Shown: piece by piece, positions 1-6,006 of the stretch
Numbering within the stretch: the first letter of the stretch is position 1
Layout: each line of letters starts with the position of its first letter
Assembly: GCA_910588825.1 (NCBI GenBank)
Contig: CAJURF010000029.1
Location: 1 to 39,553, forward strand
Origin: an uncultured Lachnospiraceae bacterium
Lineage (GTDB): Bacteria; Bacillota; Clostridia; Lachnospirales; Lachnospiraceae
DNA length: 39,553 bases
Direction: 5' to 3'
The notes under the pieces: model-generated
Seen by the model: only the letters and a program-made list of their open reading frames with translations
Told to the model about the DNA's origin: nothing
The model's database searches: none
Made by a program: the position numbers and the translations under genes

Positions 1-14
1 AATATAAAGTGATA

Positions 15-23
15 TGTTATAAT
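15..23 (+). promoter_or_regulatory. Extended -10 element for the toxin mRNA
   Basis: A TG-n-TATAAT extended -10 is seen at 15-23, about 45 bases before the ATG at 70. The -35 would lie outside the window. It fits a promoter for the small toxin transcript that ends at the hairpin 203-240. Confidence 0.55.
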
Positions 24-64
24 TTTTGTGTTGTCCAACCGATACCTGGCAACGGGAGGAGGTG

Positions 65-95
65 TCGTCATGGAAGTTATTACTGCTTTTTAGTC
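65..95 (+). repeat. Direct repeat copy 1 (toxin start region)
   Basis: This segment, spanning the toxin start codon, is repeated with few changes at 250-278. Both copies share TTATTACTGCTTTTT. In pAD1 par, such direct repeats are transcribed in opposite directions in toxin mRNA and antitoxin RNA and provide their complementarity. Confidence 0.8.
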
Positions 96-167
96 GCTGT
101 TGCGGCTGGTGTAGCCTGTCACTACATCATCAAATGGCTAGATAGTGACCATAAGGACAACAAATAG
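70..167 (+). CDS. Fst/Ldr-like small hydrophobic toxin ORF, split by a -1 shift
   Basis: A GGGAGGAGG ribosome site (54-62) precedes the ATG at 70. The zero frame reads MEVITAF and stops at TAG 91-93. The -1 frame continues without a start of its own as LVAVAAGVACHYIIKWLD plus a charged tail, ending at TAG 165-167. Joined, this is a 32-residue peptide with one membrane helix, a Trp-Leu-Asp border and a charged tail, as in Fst and Ldr type I toxins, which act at the inner face of the membrane. The switch point is a run of five U directly before UAG, so tRNA-Phe could re-pair one base back. The other explanations are a one-base indel (six T would restore the frame) or a sequencing error. The antisense RNA and shared terminator next to it support the toxin reading; the family assignment is by resemblance only. 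Confidence 0.5.
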
Positions 168-202
168 CCTAGTGGGTGCCTTGCCACTATAAAAGAAAAG
201 AA

Positions 203-240
203 GAATCCCCGGACTGTACGCCACTACGGTTCGGGGATTC
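203..240. terminator. Bidirectional hairpin terminator shared by toxin mRNA and antisense RNA
   Basis: GAATCCCCG (203-211) pairs perfectly with CGGGGATTC (232-240), and three more inner pairs include one G-U. An A-rich tract precedes it and GTTTCTTT follows it, so it can act as an intrinsic terminator in both directions. Confidence 0.8.
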
Positions 241-249
241 GTTTCTTTG

Positions 250-278
250 TCCTCATGGACTTATTACTGCTTTTTGTC
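250..278 (+). repeat. Direct repeat copy 2 (5' end of the antisense RNA)
   Basis: This is the second copy of the 65-95 repeat. It lies just downstream (minus strand) of the promoter at 286-314, so the antisense RNA would start with the complement of the toxin translation-start region. Confidence 0.8.
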
Positions 279-285
279 TATCGAC

Positions 286-314
286 ATTATAGCATATGTA
301 ATCTTTGACTGCAA
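286..314 (-). promoter_or_regulatory. Minus-strand sigma-A promoter for the antisense RNA
   Basis: On the minus strand TTGCAG (309-314) and a perfect TATAAT (286-291) are separated by exactly 17 bases. No minus-strand protein gene follows, which supports a small RNA promoter. Confidence 0.7.
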
Positions 315-438
315 TATACTATGGAAAATTTCTGGAACGTCATTTTGAGACATTAATTTCCAAACTAAATCTCACCCCTTCCTTCTTCAAAGTGGAATTT
401 ACTTAATATGCTATCGAGAAACTTTAGGATGATACTTT

Positions 439-599
439 AGTATCATTAATTAATTTATAATAGCATCATAAAGTTGCATATAGTCTCGTTATTTAATTTA
501 TGAGACTTCACGCTACGACACTGTATTGAGTTTCTATAATTAATTTATGAGATTTTAGGTCAAACACCAAAATAGTCTTAGTAATTAATTTAAGATACT
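439..599. repeat. Array of four AT-rich imperfect palindromes
   Basis: Four units start near 439, 482, 529 and 574 (spacing 43-47 bases). Each has a core like TAATTAATTTAT; units 2 to 4 are flanked by inverted arms. Unit 2 is perfect (AGTCTC 482-487, GAGACT 502-507). Unit 4 has AGTCTT 574-579 and AAGATACT 592-599. Unit 1 has lost its right arm. The function is unknown: protein-binding sites, iterons or a decayed repeat are possible. Apart from this array and the hairpin at 679-695, I see no gene between 315 and 926. Confidence 0.6.
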
Positions 600-678
600 T
601 TGCGCATTCGGGAAATTTAATCAACTGGAAGGTCAAAAGCGTAAGATTTTGGCCTGGAAGGCGATAGACAGGGGTTTA

Positions 679-695
679 AGGGGGTGTAGCCCCCT
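679..695. other. G5/C5 hairpin in non-coding DNA
   Basis: AGGGGG (679-684) and CCCCCT (690-695) flank the loop TGTAG. There is no U-tract on either side, so it is a poor terminator. It could be part of an origin or transfer region; no relaxase gene is next to it. Confidence 0.45.
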
Positions 696-926
696 AATCC
701 TTTGAGAAGGAAACGACTAATGTTTAGCCAAAATGTTGTCTTTTGTTTTTAGTTCCTATTTTAATTAGAGTTTTCTCAGCTATTGTCCGCCTTATTGATT
801 TAGCTTATAAAAGCTGTAATGTAAAGTAACGTACAATATAGTTTACATAATTTATGAAAGAATCAATACTACTCTTGGACTTTGTTTTTTGATAAACGGT
901 TTAGCGAAAGACTCTATACATACAGA

Positions 927-954
927 AAGAGCGAATACCGGAATATTCGCTCTT
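927..954 (-). terminator. Terminator of the secreted-protein gene
   Basis: AAGAGCGAATA (927-937) pairs with TATTCGCTCTT (944-954), an 11-bp perfect stem with a 6-base loop. It lies about 40 bases past the stop of the minus-strand gene 995-2329. On the minus strand the stem ends in CTCTTTCTG. Confidence 0.7.
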
Positions 955-994
955 AACAGATCATATTGACTATGATACTTCTACCTATTGATGA

Positions 995-2329
995 TTATCT
1001 GTTGATTGTGAAAGCTTCAACTTCAGTGATCCAAGTATTATTGCACCCTGGAATGGCACCCTCTGGTCCTTGCCCTTTAGAAGCCATATATGAATTCATT
1101 ACGTGTTCATCTATTCTATCGAAATCCTCTGACTTAAACTCCTCATTGCAATTATAGCACACCTCTAATCCATGGAAAGGAACAATAATCTTAGTTCCGG
1201 ACACCTTAATATCGCATGTATGATATGAATTTGAGTTTGCTACAACTAACCCATTATTAGACGTGTAAACCGGAACATACTGAGCAAGGTCCTTAGCTGT
1301 CGGAAGGTCTACAACGTACATCATCTTAGATACATTGACTGGTGAACCAACCTTAGGTGTGATAGTGTATGTTAACTTAGTATGGTGATAGAAGTATCCA
1401 ACCCAATTATCAACACCCAGTTCATTATTGCCAAACCAAGGAAGATCAAAGTTAGTAGGATCATAAATATCATTGAGATTTGTGATCTTAACAGATTTAA
1501 TGGTTTCATCCCAAGTAACCCCATCAAGAAGGTTAAGGTTTCTAGATCTAGCTACCACTACCCTATCAGCGATGCCTTTAACATGAGCTGCTGGGTTGGA
1601 TGAAGGAGCTTCTGTTGGGTTGCTAGGTGTGGTTGGATTGCTGGGTGTGGTTGTGTCTGGCGACGCTGGTTTCTTCTCTTCGTATACAGTAACGTTTTTA
1701 CTAACTTTCAGCTTGTCGCCTGCCTTACCAACGATTGTATAGTATACCTTATAAGTACCAACGGAACTCAGGTCTACTCTCGAGGAATCAACCTTAATGG
1801 ACTTCACATAAGTATTGTTGAAGGCAACGCCGTTCATGAAGTTTACCTTGCTACCCTTCTTAACCTTGTAAGTCTTTAACCCAGTTACATAAGATGACAG
1901 CTTTTTGCCGACCTTAAAGCTTACAGTCGAATTTGACGCATTACCCTTTGTGTCCTTAGCCGTTACCTTTAACTTATAAGTACCAGCCGTTGCCGGGAAC
2001 TTCAAAGTCTTAGCTGGGATTTTCCCTGCCGCCAAAGCAGAACTGTTTTTAATAGAAATTTTTTTGCCGTTTTTAGCCTTAACAGCCTTAACTTTTACGG
2101 ACTTTACTGAGTATGACCCTCTCTTTACCGACTTAATGACATTCTTATACAGCTCTAATTGGCTCCCACGTCCTACGGTGATAGTCCTCTTTTTTGTTAG
2201 ATTGATTTTCGGCTTTGATACCGCCGCCTGCACGGTCAAAGGATTCATGACTGACAGACCGCCAGATGAAATAATGACAGATAATCCTAAAACTGCGGAT
2301 GCTGCAAGCTTTTTAAATTCTGTTTTCAA
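995..2329 (-). CDS. Secreted Ig-like repeat protein with Cys/His C-terminal module
   Basis: 444 residues. The start is TTG (2327-2329) with AAAGGAG upstream. Residues 1-35 form a Sec signal peptide (Lys-rich start, hydrophobic core, TVQA before the predicted cut). Residues about 36-215 are Lys-rich beta-sandwich repeats; the stretch VDLSSVGTYKVYYTIVGKAG is typical of DUF5011-like bacterial Ig domains. A Pro/Thr/Ser linker (about 218-250) separates a further Ig-like unit. The end holds CYNC, then a spaced His and a late Cys, resembling a small metal-binding module seen in other clostridial surface proteins. There is no LPXTG anchor. It probably acts outside the cell, but ligand and role are unknown. 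Confidence 0.8.
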   Translation of the reverse strand: MKTEFKKLAASAVLGLSVIISSGGLSVMNPLTVQAAVSKPKINLTKKRTITVGRGSQLELYKNVIKSVKRGSYSVKSVKVKAVKAKNGKKISIKNSSALAAGKIPAKTLKFPATAGTYKLKVTAKDTKGNASNSTVSFKVGKKLSSYVTGLKTYKVKKGSKVNFMNGVAFNNTYVKSIKVDSSRVDLSSVGTYKVYYTIVGKAGDKLKVSKNVTVYEEKKPASPDTTTPSNPTTPSNPTEAPSSNPAAHVKGIADRVVVARSRNLNLLDGVTWDETIKSVKITNLNDIYDPTNFDLPWFGNNELGVDNWVGYFYHHTKLTYTITPKVGSPVNVSKMMYVVDLPTAKDLAQYVPVYTSNNGLVVANSNSYHTCDIKVSGTKIIVPFHGLEVCYNCNEEFKSEDFDRIDEHVMNSYMASKGQGPEGAIPGCNNTWITEVEAFTINR

Positions 2330-2370
2330 AATACTTTACTCCTTTCCCCTTTCTTTTGTTTGTATTTTCA

Positions 2371-2550
2371 CTATATACTATATACCCCAACCGTAATTGC
2401 GGCAACTATCCCAATTATTAAGTTTTTAAATCGAAATGCTGCTTTTTTAGCAATCCCATTTTTACTTCAAAGAACCTTTGCAGAGCTATCCTCCCGTCAT
2501 AGTGCCTTTTTGGTATCTAATTTTCTCTGCGAAATAGACAGACTATTCAT
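2371..2550 (-). pseudogene. Small membrane-peptide ORF interrupted by two in-frame UGA codons
   Basis: From ATG at 2550 (upstream GAAGGGAAG as a possible ribosome site) one frame runs 59 codons to TAG at 2371-2373. It is broken only by TGA at 2497-2499 and 2467-2469. The first block is basic (MNSLSISQRKLDTKKAL). The last block ends in a clear membrane helix (NLIIGIVAAITVGVYSI). Reading both UGA as Trp gives a plausible small protein. The simplest view is a decayed gene with two TGG-to-TGA changes; recoding is possible but unsupported, since all neighbours use the standard bacterial code. Confidence 0.35.
2377..2405 (-). promoter_or_regulatory. Possible promoter for the secreted-protein gene
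   Basis: On the minus strand TTGCCG (2400-2405) and TATAGT (2377-2382) are 17 bases apart, about 50 bases before the TTG start at 2329. The match is moderate, and the site overlaps the end of the UGA-interrupted ORF. Confidence 0.35.
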
Positions 2551-2602
2551 GTTATTGTATCTTCCCTTCAAACTATCTCCTGTATCTAATGCTATGGCGG
2601 AT

Positions 2603-2642
2603 TGTCAATACCATACAATTTTGTGTCAATACTATACAATTT
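2603..2642. repeat. Two tandem 21-bp repeats, likely operator/promoter sites
   Basis: TGTCAATACCATACAATTT (2603-2621) and TGTCAATACTATACAATTT (2624-2642) differ by one base and have a 21-bp period, two helical turns. On the minus strand each contains TTGACA. They lie between the minus-strand gene 995-2329 and the plus-strand XRE gene, so they may be repressor sites on a divergent control region. Confidence 0.55.
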
Positions 2643-2650
2643 CATTATCC

Positions 2651-2674
2651 CCAGGACATTTTTTTTGTCCCTGG
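2651..2674. other. Hairpin with T-rich loop in the 2330-2803 gap
   Basis: CCAGGACA (2651-2658) can pair with TGTCCCTGG (2666-2674) with one bulged C. The function is unclear. The rest of the gap 2330-2803 holds the UGA-interrupted ORF, tandem repeats and promoter-like sequence. Confidence 0.3.
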
Positions 2675-2785
2675 TGCAAAGTTGAGGTGTCAAAGTCCTT
2701 CACTTTCATTAGTTTATTATCTAAAATTTATTTTTGTAAAAGGTACTTTTTATAAAATTATCGTAAAGGAGAAGATACTGGCGCC

Positions 2786-2803
2786 GGTACAAGGAAATGT
2801 ACC
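2786..2803 (+). promoter_or_regulatory. Palindrome enclosing the ribosome site of the XRE gene
   Basis: GGTACA (2786-2791) and TGTACC (2798-2803) are perfect inverted arms around AGGAAA, which is the ribosome site for the ATG at 2804. It could be the regulator's own operator or an RNA hairpin masking translation. Confidence 0.6.
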
Positions 2804-3163
2804 ATGTACAATACAAATAATCTGATCACGACGATCACAGGGAATATGAAGAAATACCGTGGAAAGGCAGGCATGACCCAGTGTAAAATGGCAGATGGAT
2901 TGGCTATGCATGAACATACTTATCAGCAGATGGAGTCAAACGGGAAAGGGCTCGAAAGTATAGTCCGTTTATTTGAAATCACAAATATTTTACAGATATC
3001 AATATATGATCTATTGGATGGGTCGATCAAACCCGATGACGGCTCGGATGCTCCTTGTGAAGTTATCGTCTCCCATATAAAAGAGGAAAGCAAAAGTCTG
3101 TCACCAAAGGAATGTAGCGAATTAAGCATTTATTTTGCCCAGCGTGTACATGATACCCTATGA
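2804..3163 (+). CDS. XRE-family helix-turn-helix regulator
   Basis: 119 residues. The N-terminal half (about 12-65) has the Cro/C1-type pattern: a helix with MKKYRGKAGMTQCKMADGL, a recognition-helix region around HEHTYQQMESNGKG, then LESIVRLFEITNILQISIYDLL. The C-terminal tail is unassigned and ends in a short amphipathic helix. ATG 2804 is chosen because AAGGAAA lies six bases upstream. It is the first gene of the mobile element and faces away from the secreted-protein gene. The palindrome at its start and tandem repeats upstream suggest it controls itself and the element, as SinR/ImmR-like regulators do in ICEs; that role is inferred. Confidence 0.8.
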   Translation: MYNTNNLITTITGNMKKYRGKAGMTQCKMADGLAMHEHTYQQMESNGKGLESIVRLFEITNILQISIYDLLDGSIKPDDGSDAPCEVIVSHIKEESKSLSPKECSELSIYFAQRVHDTL

Positions 3164-3181
3164 AAACCGTAGGGCATCCCT

Positions 3182-3205
3182 CCCAGTTCCTGTGTGGGTT
3201 TTTTT
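3182..3205 (+). terminator. Weak terminator after the XRE gene
   Basis: CCCA (3182-3185) can pair with TGGG (3195-3198), followed by seven T. The stem is short, so read-through is likely. A TATAAT (3221-3226) follows and may start the next operon. Confidence 0.4.
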
Positions 3206-3261
3206 ACCGTTTTGTGCGATTATAATAACAACATAAATGGTTTGTTCTACCATTTAGTTAG

Positions 3262-3277
3262 ATGGTATTGATACCAT
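3262..3277 (+). promoter_or_regulatory. Palindromic operator-like site upstream of the element operon
   Basis: ATGGTAT (3262-3268) and ATACCAT (3271-3277) are perfect 7-base arms two bases apart. The site lies between a TATAAT (3221-3226) and the ATG at 3340, a usual position for a repressor site. Confidence 0.5.
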
Positions 3278-3339
3278 GACGGGCGGGAAGGGCAACGGCC
3301 GTGCGCGAAGAACCCTTGTATAGAAAGGAGGTCTCAAAT

Positions 3340-3648
3340 ATGAAAAGTATTTTTGTGAGTAAATTGTATGTGGGAATTTTCTTGTCAGTCACAGAGAAAG
3401 CAGAATTCCTTGATGGAAAAGCCACAGGCAAGAAGGAAAATGTTGTGCTCAAATTAGCAACCGAATGCGGTGATGTACAGGTTCTCCTGCCGTATTCTGA
3501 AAAAAGACAGGAAATATTTGCTCAAAAGTTTTCTTTTGGCGATAAAATTGCAATTCACGATGTTTTCCAGGTGGAGGACATAAAAATAAGCATCTATAGG
3601 GATGAATTGTCTGTCAAAATTTACGCAGATTATGAAATTGAGGAATAG
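3340..3648 (+). CDS. Small unknown element protein
   Basis: 102 residues from ATG 3340, which has a strong AAAGGAGG site nine bases upstream; an in-frame GTG at 3301 has none. The protein alternates short hydrophobic strands and charged turns (for example NVVLKLATECGDVQVLLPYS) and looks like a small beta-rich cytosolic protein with no signal or membrane segment. I do not recognise the family. Small proteins at this place in Tn916-like elements (DUF961/YdcP type) are of similar size, but no clear match is visible. It is followed after three bases by the membrane protein gene, so the two are probably co-transcribed. Confidence 0.7.
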   Translation: MKSIFVSKLYVGIFLSVTEKAEFLDGKATGKKENVVLKLATECGDVQVLLPYSEKRQEIFAQKFSFGDKIAIHDVFQVEDIKISIYRDELSVKIYADYEIEE

Positions 3649-3651
3649 AAT

Positions 3652-4461
3652 ATGTTAAAGAAACTGATTGCAATTTTAGTATGCATCATTTTGCTGGCAA
3701 TTTTTCCCCTGGCCGTCTTATTTTTGATGACCGGGTGGCTGATATCTTCTGATGCCCTGGCCATATTATTATATCACGGCTCGAATATATACTATCGCCT
3801 TATAGTACGTCTGCGTCTTAATAATTTTTTGGAGCGGGAAAAACCTGGGCCGGAAGATTTAGCTAGGATACGCACAGCGTCCGCAGAGATGCGGGAGCAG
3901 TACAGGTCTTGGACACTGAGATACCGGGATTGGTGTATACTCGGCGGAGGATATCTGTTTTCTGTCATCCGCGAAGGGATGTATGCTTTAAGGAGCGCTT
4001 GGGTTTATTTAATGGGACTCTGGCAGAAGGTTGAATCTAAACGTTTTATCATCCAGATGAACACAGATGCCACGGCACCGTGTTATAGGGAGCTGTTTCG
4101 TTTTTTGAAAAAATATTTTGGCATCTACCGCATTTTACCGGGTATTTTTGCCATTGACAACTTTGGGATTATGCACATAAGAATCCAGGTTCAGGAGCGG
4201 AAAAAAGACAATCTGTCCTATGCTGACTTGTCCAAAAGCCTGCAGTTGCGGCTGATAAACGCGCTTGCACACACGGATGATCTGCTGAATGTCCCCCCTG
4301 GCTACTGGGGGGAGGACACCGTTTATTTTCCTGATGTGGAAAGGAATTTGGAAAACGATAGGCTGATCGCCCTCATTGCCTTGTCCAAAGAAGGGGCTGT
4401 ACATATAAAAGGCCTGCAGGAACAGGAGAACATTTCTGGGAAATTAGAAGAAACATTATGA
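3652..4461 (+). CDS. Unknown membrane protein of the mobile element
   Basis: 269 residues. The start ATG 3652 has GAGGAA upstream. Residues about 4-30 form a strong membrane helix, with a further weakly hydrophobic stretch near 100-125. The rest (about 130-269) is soluble and mixed alpha/beta, with aromatic patches such as PPGYWGEDTVYFPDVERN. No known domain is recognised. It lies two genes upstream of the FtsK-like ATPase, which has no membrane segment of its own, so it could provide the membrane anchor of a transfer complex; this is inference from gene order. It ends at TGA 4459-4461, just before a strong RNA hairpin. Confidence 0.7.
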   Translation: MLKKLIAILVCIILLAIFPLAVLFLMTGWLISSDALAILLYHGSNIYYRLIVRLRLNNFLEREKPGPEDLARIRTASAEMREQYRSWTLRYRDWCILGGGYLFSVIREGMYALRSAWVYLMGLWQKVESKRFIIQMNTDATAPCYRELFRFLKKYFGIYRILPGIFAIDNFGIMHIRIQVQERKKDNLSYADLSKSLQLRLINALAHTDDLLNVPPGYWGEDTVYFPDVERNLENDRLIALIALSKEGAVHIKGLQEQENISGKLEETL

Positions 4462-4467
4462 TTCAGT

Positions 4468-4489
4468 CCCCTCCCGTGAAAGGGAGGGG
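4468..4489 (+). other. Strong intercistronic hairpin before the DUF3102-like gene
   Basis: CCCCTCCC (4468-4475) and GGGAGGGG (4482-4489) are perfect 8-base arms around GTGAAA. It sits between the stop at 4461 and the ribosome site of ATG 4506, with no U-tract. It may stabilise or process the mRNA or set translation of the next gene. Confidence 0.6.
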
Positions 4490-4505
4490 AAATTGGGGAG
4501 ATGCT

Positions 4506-5177
4506 ATGAAAGCTGAAAACAACAATACAGATGTCTGGAAAAAGGAGATAGAATGCCCAGGATTTTCTATGGAAGACAGGAAATTATATGCACTAAAATT
4601 GAAAAGCCTGGAAAAAACTTATGCGGGTATGGAAAAAAACTGGCTGGATATGGCTTCCGATATCTATCTGCTTTATAAGAAAAAGCTGTACCGGATAGAT
4701 GGATTTAAAAATATCTATGACTTTGCGAAGGAAAGGTTTGATATTTCGCGGAGTACCTGTAATATGTTCATACGGGTCTGTGAACAATTTGGCAAGCTCT
4801 CACAGGATGGTATAGCAGAAGGGTTAAAGCCCAAATATGCAGGATATACCATATCCAAACTGCAGATACTGCTGACAGTTGATGAGAAATCCCATAGGGA
4901 TTTTTCGCCAGAGATGACTGTGCGGGAAATGAAGCAGTTAAAGAAACAAAAGGAAAGCCCCCTGTTGAACAAGTCCGGGTCATTACTAGAAAATGATATG
5001 CCAGTTGAACGGGGATTTGATTCCATTGATGTGTTCAGCGAGTGTTTCAGCACGTATGATGAAATAATGGAAAGACGGAATGATATAAAGGAAGCATGTC
5101 TTGCGGCTAAAAAGAAAAATCCTGATGCCAGATTCCGTATTATTGTTGAGGGGGTGTCAAATGAAATTAGGATATGA
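4506..5177 (+). CDS. DUF3102-like DNA-binding candidate of the mobile element
   Basis: 223 residues from ATG 4506, chosen for the GGGGAG site eight bases upstream; an ATG at 4458 overlaps the previous stop but lacks a ribosome site. The middle region, GFKNIYDFAKERFDISRSTC followed by NMFIRVCEQFGKL, resembles the DUF3102 pattern found in phage and plasmid proteins, possibly a helix-turn-helix. A basic stretch near residues 145-155 (MKQLKKQKES) follows. The C-terminal 60 residues are acidic then basic. It overlaps the FtsK-like gene by 17 bases, so translation is probably coupled. A role in replication, partition or transfer is guessed from context only. Confidence 0.65.
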   Translation: MKAENNNTDVWKKEIECPGFSMEDRKLYALKLKSLEKTYAGMEKNWLDMASDIYLLYKKKLYRIDGFKNIYDFAKERFDISRSTCNMFIRVCEQFGKLSQDGIAEGLKPKYAGYTISKLQILLTVDEKSHRDFSPEMTVREMKQLKKQKESPLLNKSGSLLENDMPVERGFDSIDVFSECFSTYDEIMERRNDIKEACLAAKKKNPDARFRIIVEGVSNEIRI

Positions 5178-5865
5178 CCGTGATACGTGGGAAAAGGAAG
5201 GGTTTAAAGAACCCATTGTGTACGACCAGCATACATTGTGTTCAATACGCCTGTCTGGTTCTTCAGGTTCTGGCAAGACGATATCCTTACTGTATTCCAT
5301 GTATCACCTGGAACCCTGCATCCTGTTTTTTTATGATTTCAAAGGGGATTTTAAGGAACTGCAGGGATGCAGGAACTATAAAAGCGGTGATGATGTAGTA
5401 AAAGCGCTGGAAGATTATTATGAAGAGTTCCAAAAAGCACGAAGGCATGAATACGTACAAGAAAGGCAGAATATCCTCGTGATTGATGAATATGCAGCAC
5501 TGGTTTCTTTTCTTGATAAAAAGTCAGGTGAACGGATAAAGACGATTGTCCAGACCTTTTTGATGCTCGGCAGAGGGGTACAGAAAGGGTTTGGGACTTG
5601 GATATGCTCCCAGCGGGCTGATTCTTCCCTGTTTCCTGGGGGCGCCAGGGAAAATTTTATGATCATACAGCATATGGGACGCAGTACACCGGAGGACTGG
5701 AGGATGAATTTTCCGGGGATTGAAAGGCCAGACATGGACTATGGGACTTCCCAGGGAATTGTCTGGGCGGATGGGTACAGTCCGCGTAATATACTCATCC
5801 CCCATATTACTAATATAGATAGATTGATCAGCGGGGTGAAAGACCATTTAAACGGCATCTGGTAA
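5161..5865 (+). CDS. Compact FtsK/TcpA-like DNA-translocase ATPase
   Basis: 234 residues from ATG 5161, with GAGGGGG upstream. Walker A is GSSGSGKT (residues about 33-40) and Walker B ILVIDEY (about 105-111), the arrangement of the FtsK/HerA superfamily that pumps DNA using ATP. WICSQRADSS (about 154-163) is a sensor-like segment. It is much shorter than cellular FtsK, lacking the N-terminal membrane helices and the C-terminal gamma domain; TcpA-type coupling ATPases of Gram-positive elements are also larger. It sits between a DUF3102-like gene and the rolling-circle Rep gene. In ICEs and AICEs this class moves the DNA to the membrane. Motif-based assignment is firm; the conjugative role is inferred. 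Confidence 0.85.
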   Translation: MKLGYDRDTWEKEGFKEPIVYDQHTLCSIRLSGSSGSGKTISLLYSMYHLEPCILFFYDFKGDFKELQGCRNYKSGDDVVKALEDYYEEFQKARRHEYVQERQNILVIDEYAALVSFLDKKSGERIKTIVQTFLMLGRGVQKGFGTWICSQRADSSLFPGGARENFMIIQHMGRSTPEDWRMNFPGIERPDMDYGTSQGIVWADGYSPRNILIPHITNIDRLISGVKDHLNGIW

Positions 5866-6006
5866 ACAGCAGGGGAACCCGGCTGTGGGGATGCCCCAGA
5901 CCCGGAGGGGATGGGGCAGACACACGGCCTTTGACTTGATAGTAGTTCCAGATTATCAGAAAAAAAGCGGCAGACCTGCCAGGATGCAGAAACGTGGAAA
6001 TCTATT
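5866..6006 (+). other. Hairpin-rich leader of rep: candidate double-strand origin
   Basis: This GC-rich 141-base stretch has three adjacent inverted repeats: ACAGC-a-GGG / CCC-g-GCTGT (5866-5886), TGGGG / CCCCA (5886-5898) and GGCAG / CTGCC (5969-5980). Rolling-circle origins are often hairpins just upstream of, or inside, the rep gene. No nick site can be assigned by eye. Confidence 0.4.

Larger units (their letters stand above)
203..280 (-). ncRNA. Predicted antisense antitoxin RNA (par RNA II-like)
   Basis: The promoter at 286-314 predicts a start near 279-280 on the minus strand. The RNA would run through repeat copy 2 and end at the 203-240 hairpin followed by a U-rich stretch, giving about 80 nt. 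It would be complementary to the toxin mRNA at the repeat around the toxin start and across the terminator hairpin, as in the Enterococcus par RNA I/RNA II pair. Existence of the RNA is inferred from sequence architecture. Confidence 0.6.

Noticed and set aside
439..599. CRISPR array
   Set aside because: Units are short, AT-rich, imperfect and palindromic, the spacers resemble each other, and no cas genes are present.
2389..2510. Possible c-di-GMP or other riboswitch on the minus strand (GCAAAGG with nearby hairpins)
   Set aside because: The conserved core bases of known classes do not line up, and the same bases fit a protein-like frame better.
2360..2755. 131-codon plus-strand ORF with hydrophobic segments
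   Set aside because: It has no ribosome site, overlaps control repeats and minus-strand promoters, and its composition follows from the T-rich DNA.
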